NCBI GenBank assembly: GCA_003605035.1 | Contig: QZKJ01000035.1 | Span: 1-46,344 of the forward strand | Source: Desulfurivibrio sp. | GTDB taxonomy: Bacteria > Desulfobacterota > Desulfobulbia > Desulfobulbales > SURF-16 | DNA: 46,344 nt | Direction of reading: 5' to 3' | Shown: positions 26,235 to 35,127 of the stretch, piece by piece | Layout of the letters: every line of letters begins with the position of its first letter | Numbering within the stretch: position 1 is the stretch's first letter | The notes under the pieces: generated by a model | Told to the model about the DNA's origin: nothing | The model's database searches: none | The model's input: only the letters and a program-made list of their open reading frames with translations | Position numbers and translations under genes: made by a program

Positions 26235-27692
26235 TTATTTTTGAGTGGGAATCACCACGGAGTCTGAAACCAGCTCCCAGAGATATTTCACCTCAATACC
26301 GAGATCGAATTCCTTGTTGAGTGACTTTTTCAGCTGGTCACGGCAGTTATGGCAGGGAGCTATGACCATTTTCGCGCCGCACTCCTGAATCTGGCGGGCC
26401 TTGATACGGCCGTAAAAGACCCTCTCCGGGGCATAGGGCATGGCCCAGGCGCCGCCGCCCGCACCGCAGCAGTAGTTGCCGTTGCGGTTGGGTTCCATAT
26501 CGACATAGGAGGGACAGCAGGCCCGTGTGATAATTCTGCCTTCCTCGAAATAACCGTGGCCAAAGGCCTTCAGTGATTTGCGGCCATAGTTGCACGGATC
26601 GTGGTAGGTGGTGAGTTTGCTATGGATGGTGTTGTCAAGGGTGATGCGGTTGTCCCGCATATATTCAAGCAACAGATCAAAAACGGAATAAATTTTGATT
26701 TTCTTGAGGACTTCCGGGAACCATTTGTTCAACCCGAACCGGGTTGCATAGTAGGCGTGGCCTCATTCGGGCAGGAGCAAGGCCTCGCAGTGCAGCCTCT
26801 CCATGTTGGTGACAATCCGGCCGACAATGGTCTTCATGGCCTCGTCGTCACCGGAAAAAAGACCCCAGTTGACTCCCTCCCAGTTGTCGGCGGAGACTGT
26901 CCAGGATTCATTGGCGGCATAGAAGATCTTCCACCACCATTTCATGTCGTCGGGTTCGGCAAAGGGTTCTTTGGAGTTGACGGTAACCAGCAGCCGCTGG
27001 CCGCGTACCTCTAACGGGGTCTTGAAGCCGGGGCAGGTTTCTTCGGCGAGTTCGTCGCCAAGGTCCTGCAGCAGAAAGGCAAAATCGTCTTTGGGAATAC
27101 CGAGATTGTTGCCGCGCTCCAGACACATGGCAACCCCCTTGTGGATGGGGCCGGGCACCAGATTCCGCGGCCGCCGTGAACGGAGACGACGCATCAGCTT
27201 GACGATCTCAATGTTCATGGGGCAGGCCTCTTCGCATTTGCCGCACATGGTGCATTTCCATGGCCAGCTGCTTTCCACCAGTTCATCTTCCAGTCCCAGA
27301 ACCGCCATGCGCACCACCTTGCGCGGATCAAGACCGTTGACCCCGGCGATGGGACAGGCGCTGGCGCAGGTGCCGCAGGTCAGACAGGCATCACCCCAGG
27401 AAGGATCTTCAAAAAGGGTGTTGGGTTTTTCGCCAAGCTGCAGAACAGGCTGACCTTGCTGGGCAGTGGTGATGCTTTTCAGCTCCTCGATCTCAAACGC
27501 CATTTCCATATTGACTTTCGGAATGATGCCGAACTTGTCACATAAGGCTACATAATCAGCCACCTTCATGGCATAACGCTTGCCAGGCCCCTCCTGCGCA
27601 GGCAAGGTTCCCGAGTTAATCCAATTGCGAATGGTGTTTCGGTGGACACCAAACTCCTCCGCCAGATCAGCAACTTTGAACTCATACATCAT
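26235..27692 (-). CDS. HdrD/DsrK-like iron-sulfur selenoprotein with N-terminal MerR/excisionase-type DNA-binding domain
   Basis: 485 residues with Sec. Residues 1-55 read as a helix-turn-helix (FKVADLAEEFGVHRNTIRNW, then SGTLPAQEGPGKRY), like MerR/HTH_17 domains. Next come two ferredoxin motifs (CLTCGTCASACPIAG, CTMCGKCEEACPMN). A DsrK-like region contains TVSADNWEGVNWGLFSGDD. TGA at 26763-26765 falls in LLLPE-(TGA)-GHAYYATRFG, the ECGHA motif. A CCG domain follows (DPC..., NYCCGAGGG, APCHNC). The family reduces or oxidises disulfides on a noncubane cluster. Start: GAGGTGACTGTCC before ATG 27692, overlapping the protease gene by 11 bp, so the HTH is translated. A start at 27509 lacks an RBS. 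Confidence 0.9.
26730..26746 (-). promoter_or_regulatory. candidate bacterial SECIS hairpin in the hdrD-like gene
   Basis: 16 nt after the TGA at 26763-26765 the mRNA forms CAACCCG-GUU-CGGGUUG, a perfect 7-bp stem with a 3-nt loop. Position and stability fit a SelB-recognised element. Confidence 0.65.
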
Positions 27693-28206
27693 GGACAGTC
27701 ACCTCGCTTTGGGTTGTGGATAGAATATCCATTATTTTCTTGCAGGCTTTTGGAACGGCAGCCGCCATTGCCGGGGAAAGGCCAAGGGAAACCTCCTGTG
27801 GCAGCGATTCGACCTGCGCCACCACAATCGTTACTTTCATGTCGGTGTACTGCTGCAGTTCCTGCAGCATATTTACGGTGGGAAATTGATGCAGGGAAAA
27901 ATCGTGGAGTTTTTTTGCCGGAACGGCAGATGGGTCAATCTCAAAAACTTCGCCGGGTTTTTTATCTTCACGGTCGATGGCATCGACAATGATCAGATGG
28001 CGCGGCCTTTCCTTTTCCGACAGAAGGTAATCGAAGAGATATTCCCGGACCCCGGTGCCAACATCGGCGACACTCACCCCGAGCGGCAGGTGCTTCTGGC
28101 GCTGCAGTAACTGTTCAATCACTGCAGGTCCGAATCCGTCATCCCCAATCAGGGGATTGCCACATCCGAAAACAACAGCTGAAGGAACTCTTTCTTGTTT
28201 TCCCAT
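27682..28206 (-). CDS. hydrogenase maturation protease (HyaD/HycI/FrhD type)
   Basis: 174 residues. The N-terminal motif VVFGCGNPLIGDDGFG carries the first Ni-binding acidic residue of the family, IIVDAIDRED the second, and SLHQF near residue 115 the His. These proteases remove the C-terminal tail of the Ni-containing large subunit after Ni insertion; mvhA, at the far end of this operon, has such a tail. The frame is open to a TTG at 28233, but AAGAGG lies 6 nt before the ATG at 28206. It is the first gene of the operon and its stop overlaps the start of the hdrD-like gene. Confidence 0.88.
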   Translation of the reverse strand: MGKQERVPSAVVFGCGNPLIGDDGFGPAVIEQLLQRQKHLPLGVSVADVGTGVREYLFDYLLSEKERPRHLIIVDAIDREDKKPGEVFEIDPSAVPAKKLHDFSLHQFPTVNMLQELQQYTDMKVTIVVAQVESLPQEVSLGLSPAMAAAVPKACKKIMDILSTTQSEVTVHDV

Positions 28207-28266
28207 TTTATGCCTCTTGTGCATGTTGTGCAAAAAATATTCAGACGCGCATGTACCACATAATAG

Positions 28267-28309
28267 GTATTTATACTTAATAAATACTAACTCGCTAAAA
28301 TTGTGTCAA
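28267..28309 (-). promoter_or_regulatory. promoter of the Hdr-hydrogenase operon with an overlapping inverted-repeat operator
   Basis: On the minus strand TTGACA (28309-28304) and TATTTA (28286-28281) are separated by 17 bp, a near-consensus sigma-70 promoter. A perfect inverted repeat GTATTTAT-5 bp-ATAAATAC (28267-28287) covers the -10 box. Bound protein would block or remodel initiation. Predicted start is about 60-70 nt before the ATG at 28206. Confidence 0.75.
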
Positions 28310-28488
28310 TAAATAATTGTAATTTTTTTGTATCGCGTCAGTAACTGATGGAGAGTCTTGGATAATTTTTTTTGTTTTGCACAATACGAACAATATGCAC
28401 ACATTTATTGGTGGACTTTCAGCGGTTCGACTGCTGATGTCTACGAGGAAGCCGCAGTTGCCGGCTGTGAGGGGAAATTGTGGGGTAT

Positions 28489-28505
28489 CCCGCCGGGGTG
28501 GCGGG
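28489..28505. terminator. GC hairpin downstream of the STAS-like gene
   Basis: CCCGCC-GGGGT-GGCGGG forms a 6-bp stem 22 bp past the stop of the minus-strand STAS-like gene. It is followed by A5 on the plus strand, so in the minus transcript the T run precedes the stem. A factor-dependent or weak terminator is possible. Confidence 0.35.
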
Positions 28506-28526
28506 AAAAAGAATCGGTTTAATCCA

Positions 28527-28928
28527 TTATCTGTCCAAATCTACGTAGTTTATATCAATCTGCAGCCAGGCCGTGGCATCATTGATATTTCTGAATACCA
28601 TTGTCTGGATGGCCGAGTCGAAGCTCTGTTCCTGAAATGCGCGGTTTGAACCGTAGAGCAGGTTGCTGGGGGCCACGATGGCGCAGCGTTCATTTTTGAA
28701 TTTGTTGGCAAAAACCTCTTTGAGGCTGGCCAGTTTCTGTTCTTCCGCCGTGGTAACCCGGTAATCGTCGCAGAGCCGGCAATCCACCAGTTTTTTCATC
28801 GGAGTGATGTACCGCTCATCCTGGTACAGTTCTTTGAAATGGCGGACAAGCGCATCAGCATCGACTGTGCCGATCAGTCTGGCATAAACCAGGTTCAGTC
28901 TGTCTATGATCTGGTAAACAACGGGCAT
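28527..28928 (-). CDS. SpoIIAA/STAS-like protein
   Basis: 133 residues with an alpha/beta pattern: VYQIIDRLNLVYARLIGTVDADAL, then MKKLVDCRLCDDYRVTTAEE, then ERCAIVAPSNLLYGSNRAFQ. This resembles SpoIIAA-like (STAS-fold) proteins of unknown role, common in marine and anaerobic proteobacteria. The phosphorylatable Ser of anti-sigma antagonists cannot be identified. It is probably monocistronic; the Hdr-hydrogenase operon starts about 290 bp downstream, so a functional link is not implied. Confidence 0.65.
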   Translation of the reverse strand: MPVVYQIIDRLNLVYARLIGTVDADALVRHFKELYQDERYITPMKKLVDCRLCDDYRVTTAEEQKLASLKEVFANKFKNERCAIVAPSNLLYGSNRAFQEQSFDSAIQTMVFRNINDATAWLQIDINYVDLDR

Positions 28929-28991
28929 ACTCTTTTTATTTTCATGGGTGCTTCATATATTAATGTTAAGTATCCCCGGTTAGATCCTGGC

Positions 28992-29537
28992 TTATGGCTG
29001 CTTGCCGTACACAGCGGCCTGATAATCCGCCAGCAGCTGCGGATTGTCGATTGACCCATGATGATGAACCTGTTGCCAGCGGGCCCCGATTTTCCGGAAG
29101 ATCCGGCTGGTGCGGATGGCCAGGGGAATTTCCCCGCCGGCCGGACGGAAATAGCCCCGTTCCCGGCCCACGGCATAAAATATCTCTGCGGTCTGATGGA
29201 TGGTGTAATCGTAATACTCGACATAGACCTGGGCCGGACCGTTGAAAATACGCCGATAAGCCGCCTCGATTTCCGGCCAGCCCCGTTTGATGCCGCCAAG
29301 GGGGTTGTCCATGGAAATTTCATCGGTGTGGGCCCAGTTCTGGGCCATCAGCCGCAGATCGCCTGAGTTGAAGGCCCGGTAAAACTGAATGAGCGCCTGC
29401 TGCGGGGAAGAGAGCCCAACCTGTTCTTCCAGGCCGGTAATTGCCTCGTGAATCGGACGCATGTCTTTTCTGTCGCTACGGATATGTTCGTCCGGCACGG
29501 GCGTGAATCGCCGGGGAGAAAGCCGGTTGGGAAACAT
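28992..29537 (-). CDS. NTF2/SnoaL-like protein
   Basis: 181 residues. The core (about 35-175) follows the SnoaL/DUF4440 plan: SSPQQALIQFYRAFNSGDLR, then WAHTDEISMDNPLGGIKRG, then VYVEYYDYTIHQTAEIFYAV and WQQVHHHGSI at the end. The fold forms a cone-shaped pocket used as enzyme or ligand binder; no substrate is evident. Start is uncertain: ATG 29537 (used here) or ATG 29459, neither with a clear ribosome site. The first ~26 residues are Arg/Pro-rich and may be untranslated. Confidence 0.72.
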   Translation of the reverse strand: MFPNRLSPRRFTPVPDEHIRSDRKDMRPIHEAITGLEEQVGLSSPQQALIQFYRAFNSGDLRLMAQNWAHTDEISMDNPLGGIKRGWPEIEAAYRRIFNGPAQVYVEYYDYTIHQTAEIFYAVGRERGYFRPAGGEIPLAIRTSRIFRKIGARWQQVHHHGSIDNPQLLADYQAAVYGKQP

Positions 29538-29659
29538 TGACTAGTAATCATTCTTGCACAACCGCTTAGCACAAAGCAAGGGTATTTTTTCAGGCCATGA
29601 CTGAAAAAAGGTTGACTGGGTGGATTTCGAAGGCAAGTCAGCGGTGATTTTGGGCAAAC

Positions 29660-30073
29660 TCAAGACTCGGCCTTCAATGCCTTCACATCCGCCTGCACCT
29701 CCTGCAAAGCGGCCAGGATGGGCAGAGGTTTTGCCGCATAGGCAGCTGCGGCAAGCACCAGCAGGTCGGCGATCAGATCAATAAAGGTTGCGATCTCCTT
29801 GATCAAGCCGATTTTCTCTCTGGCGCCGTCGATCAGCTCCATGATGCCTTGCTGCGACTCCGCCAGGTCTTTGACCACGCAGTTGGCGGCATCGATATAC
29901 AGGCTGTTGGCCTGCTGGCGCAGGACCGCTTCATCCTGGAAGATTGTCTGGGCCGTATAGCGGTCAATTTCCCTGTCCCTGATTGCCTGCATGAGCCGTC
30001 CATGAATTGCGTCGGCGCAGCCGGTGATGCTGGCGGCAAGCGCTTCCACCTGTTGCTGATTTGCCAGAGCCAT
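29660..30073 (-). CDS. helical protein of unknown function
   Basis: 137 residues, almost entirely alpha-helical, beginning MALANQQQVEALAASITGCA. A hydrophobic helix near 95-120 (IATFIDLIADLLVLAAAAY) may enter a membrane. It lies 37 bp downstream of the lipoprotein gene on the same strand, with AGGAGAAAGACCC before the ATG, so the two are probably co-transcribed. I recognise no family. Confidence 0.65.
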   Translation of the reverse strand: MALANQQQVEALAASITGCADAIHGRLMQAIRDREIDRYTAQTIFQDEAVLRQQANSLYIDAANCVVKDLAESQQGIMELIDGAREKIGLIKEIATFIDLIADLLVLAAAAYAAKPLPILAALQEVQADVKALKAES

Positions 30074-30110
30074 GGGTCTTTCTCCTTTTCCTGTCTGGGG
30101 TCGGTCTCAC

Positions 30111-30950
30111 TCAGCTGCGGACTGTCCCGAGGTTTTCTCTTATGGTTTTTATGTCCTGCGCGAATTTACTGATCATGGCCCTGGCCTCAGCGCTGGACAG
30201 TCTGTCGAGGTTGGCAAGCAGTTGCCGGTGGCCCTCGGCCATGCTCCTGATGCCCTGCTCCGCCGCATCGTATTGGCGTTGGAGCTCATTGTATTCAGCT
30301 GACCTGGTCTGCAGCTGGGCGCGGGCCAATGCCAGCAGCAGCCTGTCCTGCGAGGGGTCGGCAAAGGGGATTTCCACCGCAAAGAAACCGAGCACCGTAT
30401 TTTTTTCATTTTCACTGGTTTGCCGGTAATAGCGGATGAGGGTCAGCATGGCGACAAGCATTTTCTGCAGGTGCGGGTCGCCTTCCGTGATCATGCTCCG
30501 CACCGCCCGCTGCTGGTAGCTTGCAGTCAACCATCTGCTGATAACCTGGGAGAGGTTGGCGGCGGCATCCACCTGCTGCGCATCGATGCCCAGCTCAGGA
30601 TGGGCCTTGATCCCGGCGGACAGGGAATCGATCTGCGGCGAGAGGTCGAAGGCGTCGTCTCCGGCCAGTCTGGCCAGGGTCTGCATGTAGAGGGTGACGC
30701 GCTGGTGGATTACCAGTAAATCAGCGTAGGCCGCCTGCCGTTTCTGGTCATTATCCCGGGCCAGGCGCTCGGCCTCGCCGGAGAGATAAGGCTGCTCGCG
30801 CTGATAGGTATCGCGGAAGCGGGTGGTGAGTTCCGTATAGGCCGAAAACTCTGCCGATGCATCCGCATAATCGCGAATTTCCTGAAGATTGGCGCACCCG
30901 GCCAGCACAAGGGTTGCCAGCAGAACGGCCAGCGGTCTGGATGCCTTCAT
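30111..30950 (-). CDS. helical lipoprotein of unknown function
   Basis: 279 residues. The signal peptide ends in a lipobox LVLAGC (Cys19), so it is lipid-anchored. The mature part is a long helical protein with coiled-coil character (e.g. RAQLQTRSAEYNELQRQYDA). GGAGGGGAACA precedes the ATG. It is paired with the helical gene 37 bp downstream. The pair may be a membrane-associated structural unit, but nothing shows its task. Repeat copy B is about 110 bp upstream. Confidence 0.68.
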   Translation of the reverse strand: MKASRPLAVLLATLVLAGCANLQEIRDYADASAEFSAYTELTTRFRDTYQREQPYLSGEAERLARDNDQKRQAAYADLLVIHQRVTLYMQTLARLAGDDAFDLSPQIDSLSAGIKAHPELGIDAQQVDAAANLSQVISRWLTASYQQRAVRSMITEGDPHLQKMLVAMLTLIRYYRQTSENEKNTVLGFFAVEIPFADPSQDRLLLALARAQLQTRSAEYNELQRQYDAAEQGIRSMAEGHRQLLANLDRLSSAEARAMISKFAQDIKTIRENLGTVRS

Positions 30951-31058
30951 TGTTCCCCTCCTTTGATTGTTATATGTTTGCGCCTGCAGAAGCGCCCCAC
31001 ACTTAAAGTCCGGGCGGGATCTTCGCTCAGCCTTGCCAGCGGCCCATGAATGTTAGGA

Positions 31059-31181
31059 GCCGTTAAGAAATAACATGGCCGTTTTTTCAATTTCGTTACG
31101 GCTCCTTATACCCCTCAAGGGGGGTACTGAAAAGAGTGCCGTTCCGCGTATTTCTCTGGCCATGTGTTTTTTTACAACGGC
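31059..31181. repeat. MITE-like palindromic repeat, copy B
   Basis: A 123-bp near-identical copy of 2949-3069 in the opposite orientation. Terminal arms are 31059-31080 (GCCGTTAAGAAATAACATGG) and 31158-31181. The internal palindrome TACCCCTCAAGGGGGGTA and the nested repeat are kept, with a few substitutions and length changes in A runs. Conservation of the paired arms in both copies suggests the fold matters. Confidence 0.85.
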
Positions 31182-31520
31182 TGCCAGGCATTAGCCTTGA
31201 TAAAACACAATAAAAACACCTTAAAAATAAATGAAGGATAATCGCAAGTTGTAAGTTTTCATACTGAAAAAAAAAAGCTCAGCAGGGGGGTAATGGTGGA
31301 AAAGGGTATGCCCGGTTCGGTGCTAGGCGAAGCAGCGTGGACGGGCTCATCGCCCTGAGCAACGGTCAAGCCGGCAGCCGGGAAGGGGTACCCCGCTCAG
31401 CCGGCCCCGGTGCGGCAGCAGGAAACAACATGCTGCCGACGGACAACCACCCGAGTCCCTCCTGATACCAGCCTTCCCGGCCACCAAGCAGCAAAGCGCA
31501 AGCACTTCTTCATGCTCTCC
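31182..31520. other. intergenic, no gene seen
   Basis: About 340 bp between repeat B and the Slp-like gene with low-complexity A runs and no convincing frame, hairpin or promoter. Confidence 0.5.
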
Positions 31521-32156
31521 TTACTCATCCCAGTACGGATCATACGGGTGGAAGCCGGGGTAGACCGGGGCATACCGTAAGGACGGGTAGTACCGGTAGG
31601 CCCGGTAGTAGCCGCCGTAATAGGGATCATGATAAGGCCCGCCGTACCAGTAGAACGGATCGTGCCGCCAGTAAGGATCATCCCAGTAGTAATTCCGATG
31701 CAGATTCTTCGGCCACAGATAGACCTGCCGGCTTTCGATGGTAAGGCAGGCATAAGGGCAGCTGCCGATTTGCTCCGTGCGGAACCCGGCAATGGTGCCC
31801 GCCACCGTTATCCGCCTGTTCTGCCGGTAAACCTCCGGGTCCAGAAACCCCTTGTGCACCACGACAAACCTGCCCTCGGACTGATCCTTGTCATAGGGAT
31901 AATCCATTGAGGAGAGGGGAGTCTGCAGCACGCTGACCAGGGTCTCGTCCGCCTTGTTCTCGGTACTGAGGATAAAGCCGCCCAGAATGACTGTCTGGCC
32001 GGTGTATTGCCCGGCATTCTCGATCAGGGTCTTGAAAGGCATGGGCGCCATGGCCTCATTCCGTATCTCGCGCGAGATGACCGAGCAGGATACGGAAAAC
32101 AGCAGAACAACAAGGAGTAAGATTATATTTTTCAGCATGGTTAAGTTCATTTTCAT
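31521..32156 (-). CDS. Slp-family outer-membrane lipoprotein
   Basis: 211 residues. The signal peptide (LKNIILLLVVLLFSVSC) ends in a lipobox with Cys, followed by an Slp-like domain containing PFKTLIENAGQYTGQTVILGG. It then has GRFVVVHKGFLDPEVYRQNR and RITVAGTIAG, the Slp pattern of a small beta-rich (OB-like) lipoprotein. The C-terminal ~50 residues are a Tyr/Trp/Pro/Asp-rich repeat (DDPYWRHDPFYWYGGPYHDP), unusual beside E. coli Slp. GGGAGGATTTG precedes the ATG at 32156, so the longer frame to 32300 was rejected. It is starvation/acid-linked in E. coli; its role here is unknown. Confidence 0.82.
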   Translation of the reverse strand: MKMNLTMLKNIILLLVVLLFSVSCSVISREIRNEAMAPMPFKTLIENAGQYTGQTVILGGFILSTENKADETLVSVLQTPLSSMDYPYDKDQSEGRFVVVHKGFLDPEVYRQNRRITVAGTIAGFRTEQIGSCPYACLTIESRQVYLWPKNLHRNYYWDDPYWRHDPFYWYGGPYHDPYYGGYYRAYRYYPSLRYAPVYPGFHPYDPYWDE

Positions 32157-32497
32157 CAAATCCTCCCTTACCGCCGCAACGTTGCTGAAGGAACATCTCA
32201 TAATAAAAATATAAGGATGGCGGCAGCCCCGGACAACGTTGCAGCCCGTTTCCTGACATTTTCCTGCTCTATTTTGTCTGCCGGGGATGGGCAGCGGCAA
32301 GTAACGCAGATTTAACTTGACAGGTGAAGCGGAAAAAAATAGCGTTTTTGTAGATCTTTTTCGCTCCTATCTTATAGCAGGAATACTGCATTTGCCCGAC
32401 TGCCGCGGGCTTCTGGAGAGAAAGCCGGTGGCAGCGGGAAAAAACCGTTTCTCCTGTTTTCCATTCTCGACAAACTCTGCACAGGAGGGTGACCATC
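32157..32497. other. divergent intergenic region between the Slp-like and oxidoreductase genes
   Basis: About 340 bp between divergent genes. It must hold both promoters, but I cannot point to convincing -35/-10 pairs or operators; the only clear signal is GGAGGGTGACCATC before the ATG at 32498. Confidence 0.4.
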
Positions 32498-32962
32498 ATG
32501 ATTTCACTCAACATCAATAACAAAAATTACCAGGTGGAAGTTGAGGAGGATGTCCCGCTGCTCTGGGTCATCCGGGAGTATGTCCGGCTCACCGGCACGA
32601 AATTCGGCTGCGGCATCGGTGAGTGCGGTTCCTGCACCGTGCATCTGGACGGCGAGGCCACGCCTTCCTGCCAGATAACGGCAAAGGAGGCGGAAGGCAG
32701 AAAAATCACCACCATCGAAGGGCTGGGGGACGATCATCCGGTGCAGCTTGCCTGGATCGAGGCTGAGGTGCCCCAGTGCGGCTACTGTCAGTCCGGGCAG
32801 ATCATGCAGGCCGCGGCGCTCCTGGCCGCAAATCCCCATCCCGGTGATGACGACATCGATCACGCCATGCGCGGCAACAGCTGCCGCTGTGGCACCTATC
32901 AGCGCATCCGCCGGGCCATTCATCAGGCGGCGGAAAAGAGTGGGCAGGGAGGGAAGTCATGA
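32498..32962 (+). CDS. [2Fe-2S] subunit of a molybdenum hydroxylase (IorA/CoxS type)
   Basis: 154 residues. The N-terminal plant-type ferredoxin motif is [16 protein letters not shown], with a further Cys in PSCQ. The C-terminal helical [2Fe-2S] domain has [13 protein letters not shown] and [17 protein letters not shown]. This is the small subunit of isoquinoline-1-oxidoreductase-like or aldehyde-oxidising molybdenum enzymes, passing electrons from the Mo site. It overlaps the large-subunit gene by 4 bp (ATGA), so the two are translated together. The shorter ATG start was taken over GTG 32489. Confidence 0.95.
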   Translation: MISLNINNKNYQVEVEEDVPLLWVIREYVRLTGTKFGCGIGECGSCTVHLDGEATPSCQITAKEAEGRKITTIEGLGDDHPVQLAWIEAEVPQCGYCQSGQIMQAAALLAANPHPGDDDIDHAMRGNSCRCGTYQRIRRAIHQAAEKSGQGGKS

Positions 32963-35127
32963 ACCGGATCAGCAATTGCAGCAGGCGTGAATTCTGTAAA
33001 ACCGGGGCCCTGCTCGGCGGCGGGCTGGTGCTCGGTTTTTATCTGCCGGAGAAACTGGCCGGGGCGGCGGCGGAAGGCCCGTTTATCCCTAATGCCTTTA
33101 TCCGCATCAAGCGGGATGAGACGGTGACCATTATAATCAACAAATCGGAGATGGGGCAGGGGGTGTATACCGCGCTGCCCATGCTGGTGGCCGAGGAACT
33201 GGAGGCAGACTGGCAGAAGATCCGCATCGAAGCGGCGCCGGTAGATCCGGCTTATAACCATACCCAGTGGGGCATCCAGGGTACCGGCGGCAGCACCAGC
33301 GTGCGGACAAGCTGGGAGCAGCTGAGCAGGGCCGGGGCCGCGGCCAGAATCATGCTGGAAAAGGCGGCGGCCGCGATCTGGCAGGAGGATGCCGGCAGTT
33401 GCCGAGCCGAGAAGGGCTTTGTCGTGCACCGTGACGGCAGCCGCCGGCTTTCCTTCGGCGAGCTGGCGGAAAAGGCCGCGCAGCTGGAGGTCCCCCAGCA
33501 GGTGGCGCTGAAGCAGCCCGGGGATTGCAAGGTGCTCGGCACCCCGCAAAAACGGCTCGACACCCCGGATAAGACCAACGGCAAGGCGATATACGGCATC
33601 GATGTCATGCTGCCCGGCCTGCTCACCGCCGTGGTGGCCAGGCCCCCGGTTTTCGGCGGCACGGTAAAGGGTTTTGACGACAGCTGGGCCAGAAAGGTCC
33701 CGGGCGTTAAGGCGGTGGTGCAGATTGACCGGGGCGTGGCCGTGGTGGCTGATCATTTTCCGGCGGCGGAACGCGGCCGACGGGCCCTGAAAATCGGCTG
33801 GGACCTGGGAGCCCTGGCCAGGCTCGACAGCAACGTGCAGCTGCAGCAGTACCGGCAGATGGCGGAAAAGCCTGGAACGGTGGCCGCCAAGCGGGGCGAT
33901 TTCGCCGCCGCGCTGGCCGGCGCCGCCCGTAAAATCGAGGCGGACTACCACTTCCCCTACCTGGCCCACGCACCCATGGAACCGCTCAACTGCGTGGCGG
34001 ATGTGCGGCCGGACCGCTGTGAAATCTGGGTGGGTACCCAGCTGCAGACCATTGACCGCGATAAGGCGGCCGCCATCACCGGTCTGCCGCCGGAAAAGGT
34101 GATTCTGCACACCACATTCCTCGGCTGCGGCTTCGGCCGGCGGGCCGTGGCGGATTCCCATTTTGTCAGCGAGGCGGTGCAGATTGCCAAGGCTATGAAG
34201 GCGCCGGTCAAGGTGATCTGGACCAGGGAGGATGATATCCGCGGCGGCTACTACCGGCCCGCGGCCTGCAGCGTCTTTGCAGCCGGGCTCGGCGCGGACG
34301 GCCTGCCGGTGGCCCTGCGGCAGCGCATCGTCTGCCAGTCCATTGTCAAAGGCACCCCTTTTGAAGGTGGTCTGCTGAAAAACGGCATTGATGAGACCGC
34401 GGTGGAAGGGGCGGCCGACTCGCCCTACGAAATTACCGATTTCCTGGTGGAATACCATGAGGCGCCCGCCGGGGTGCCGGTGCTCTGGTGGCGCTCGGTG
34501 GGCCACTCGCACACCGCCTTTGCCAAGGAATGCTTTATCGACGAACTGGCCCATGCGGCCAGGCAGGACCCCTACGCCTATCGCCGCAAACTGCTGGCCA
34601 ACCATCCGCGTCAGCTGGGGGTGCTTGACCTGGCCGCCCGGAAAGCCGGCTGGGGCCAGCCGGGCACAGCCGGGGCATTTCATGGCATTGCCGTGCATGA
34701 GTCGTTCGGCAGCCATGTGGCCCAGGTGGCCGAGGTATCGGTCACTAAAAAGGGAAGCATCAAGGTGCACAGGGTGGTCTGCGCGGTTGACTGCGGCCGG
34801 CTGGTGAATCCCGATACCATAGAGGCGCAGATGGAATCAGCCATTGTTTTCGGGCTGTCGGCCGCCCTCCACGGGCAGATAACCTTTAAGGGCGGGCGGG
34901 TGCAGCAGAGCAATTTCGATAACTATAGAATCCTCGGCATGGATGAAATGCCGCAGGTCGAGGTCTACCTCGTCAAAAGCGACGAGCCGCCGGGCGGCAT
35001 AGGTGAGCCTGGGGTGCCGCCGCTTGCCCCGGCGGTGGCCAATGCCTTCTTTGCGGCCTCCGGCCTGCGCCTGCGGACCCTGCCCATGACACCCGAAGCC
35101 ATCAAGGCGGCAATCCGCATGGTCTGA
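32959..35127 (+). CDS. molybdopterin-binding subunit of an aldehyde/isoquinoline-type oxidoreductase
   Basis: 722 residues. The N-terminus [20 protein letters not shown] is a twin-arginine leader, so the folded two-subunit enzyme is probably exported. Molybdopterin/Mo-site segments seen are [51 protein letters not shown] and near the end [19 protein letters not shown], where the Glu is the usual catalytic base. The architecture matches IorB-like subunits rather than XdhB. The substrate is likely an aldehyde or N-heterocycle. No cytochrome or MocA/chaperone gene is adjacent. A bidirectional terminator follows at 35258. Confidence 0.93.
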   Translation: MNRISNCSRREFCKTGALLGGGLVLGFYLPEKLAGAAAEGPFIPNAFIRIKRDETVTIIINKSEMGQGVYTALPMLVAEELEADWQKIRIEAAPVDPAYNHTQWGIQGTGGSTSVRTSWEQLSRAGAAARIMLEKAAAAIWQEDAGSCRAEKGFVVHRDGSRRLSFGELAEKAAQLEVPQQVALKQPGDCKVLGTPQKRLDTPDKTNGKAIYGIDVMLPGLLTAVVARPPVFGGTVKGFDDSWARKVPGVKAVVQIDRGVAVVADHFPAAERGRRALKIGWDLGALARLDSNVQLQQYRQMAEKPGTVAAKRGDFAAALAGAARKIEADYHFPYLAHAPMEPLNCVADVRPDRCEIWVGTQLQTIDRDKAAAITGLPPEKVILHTTFLGCGFGRRAVADSHFVSEAVQIAKAMKAPVKVIWTREDDIRGGYYRPAACSVFAAGLGADGLPVALRQRIVCQSIVKGTPFEGGLLKNGIDETAVEGAADSPYEITDFLVEYHEAPAGVPVLWWRSVGHSHTAFAKECFIDELAHAARQDPYAYRRKLLANHPRQLGVLDLAARKAGWGQPGTAGAFHGIAVHESFGSHVAQVAEVSVTKKGSIKVHRVVCAVDCGRLVNPDTIEAQMESAIVFGLSAALHGQITFKGGRVQQSNFDNYRILGMDEMPQVEVYLVKSDEPPGGIGEPGVPPLAPAVANAFFAASGLRLRTLPMTPEAIKAAIRMV

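Noticed and set aside
20343..26765. In-frame TGA codons taken as nonsense mutations making four pseudogenes
   Set aside because: All four fall at family Cys positions, no other stops occur in these genes, and in-frame family sequence and hairpins follow each; independent decay would not show this pattern.
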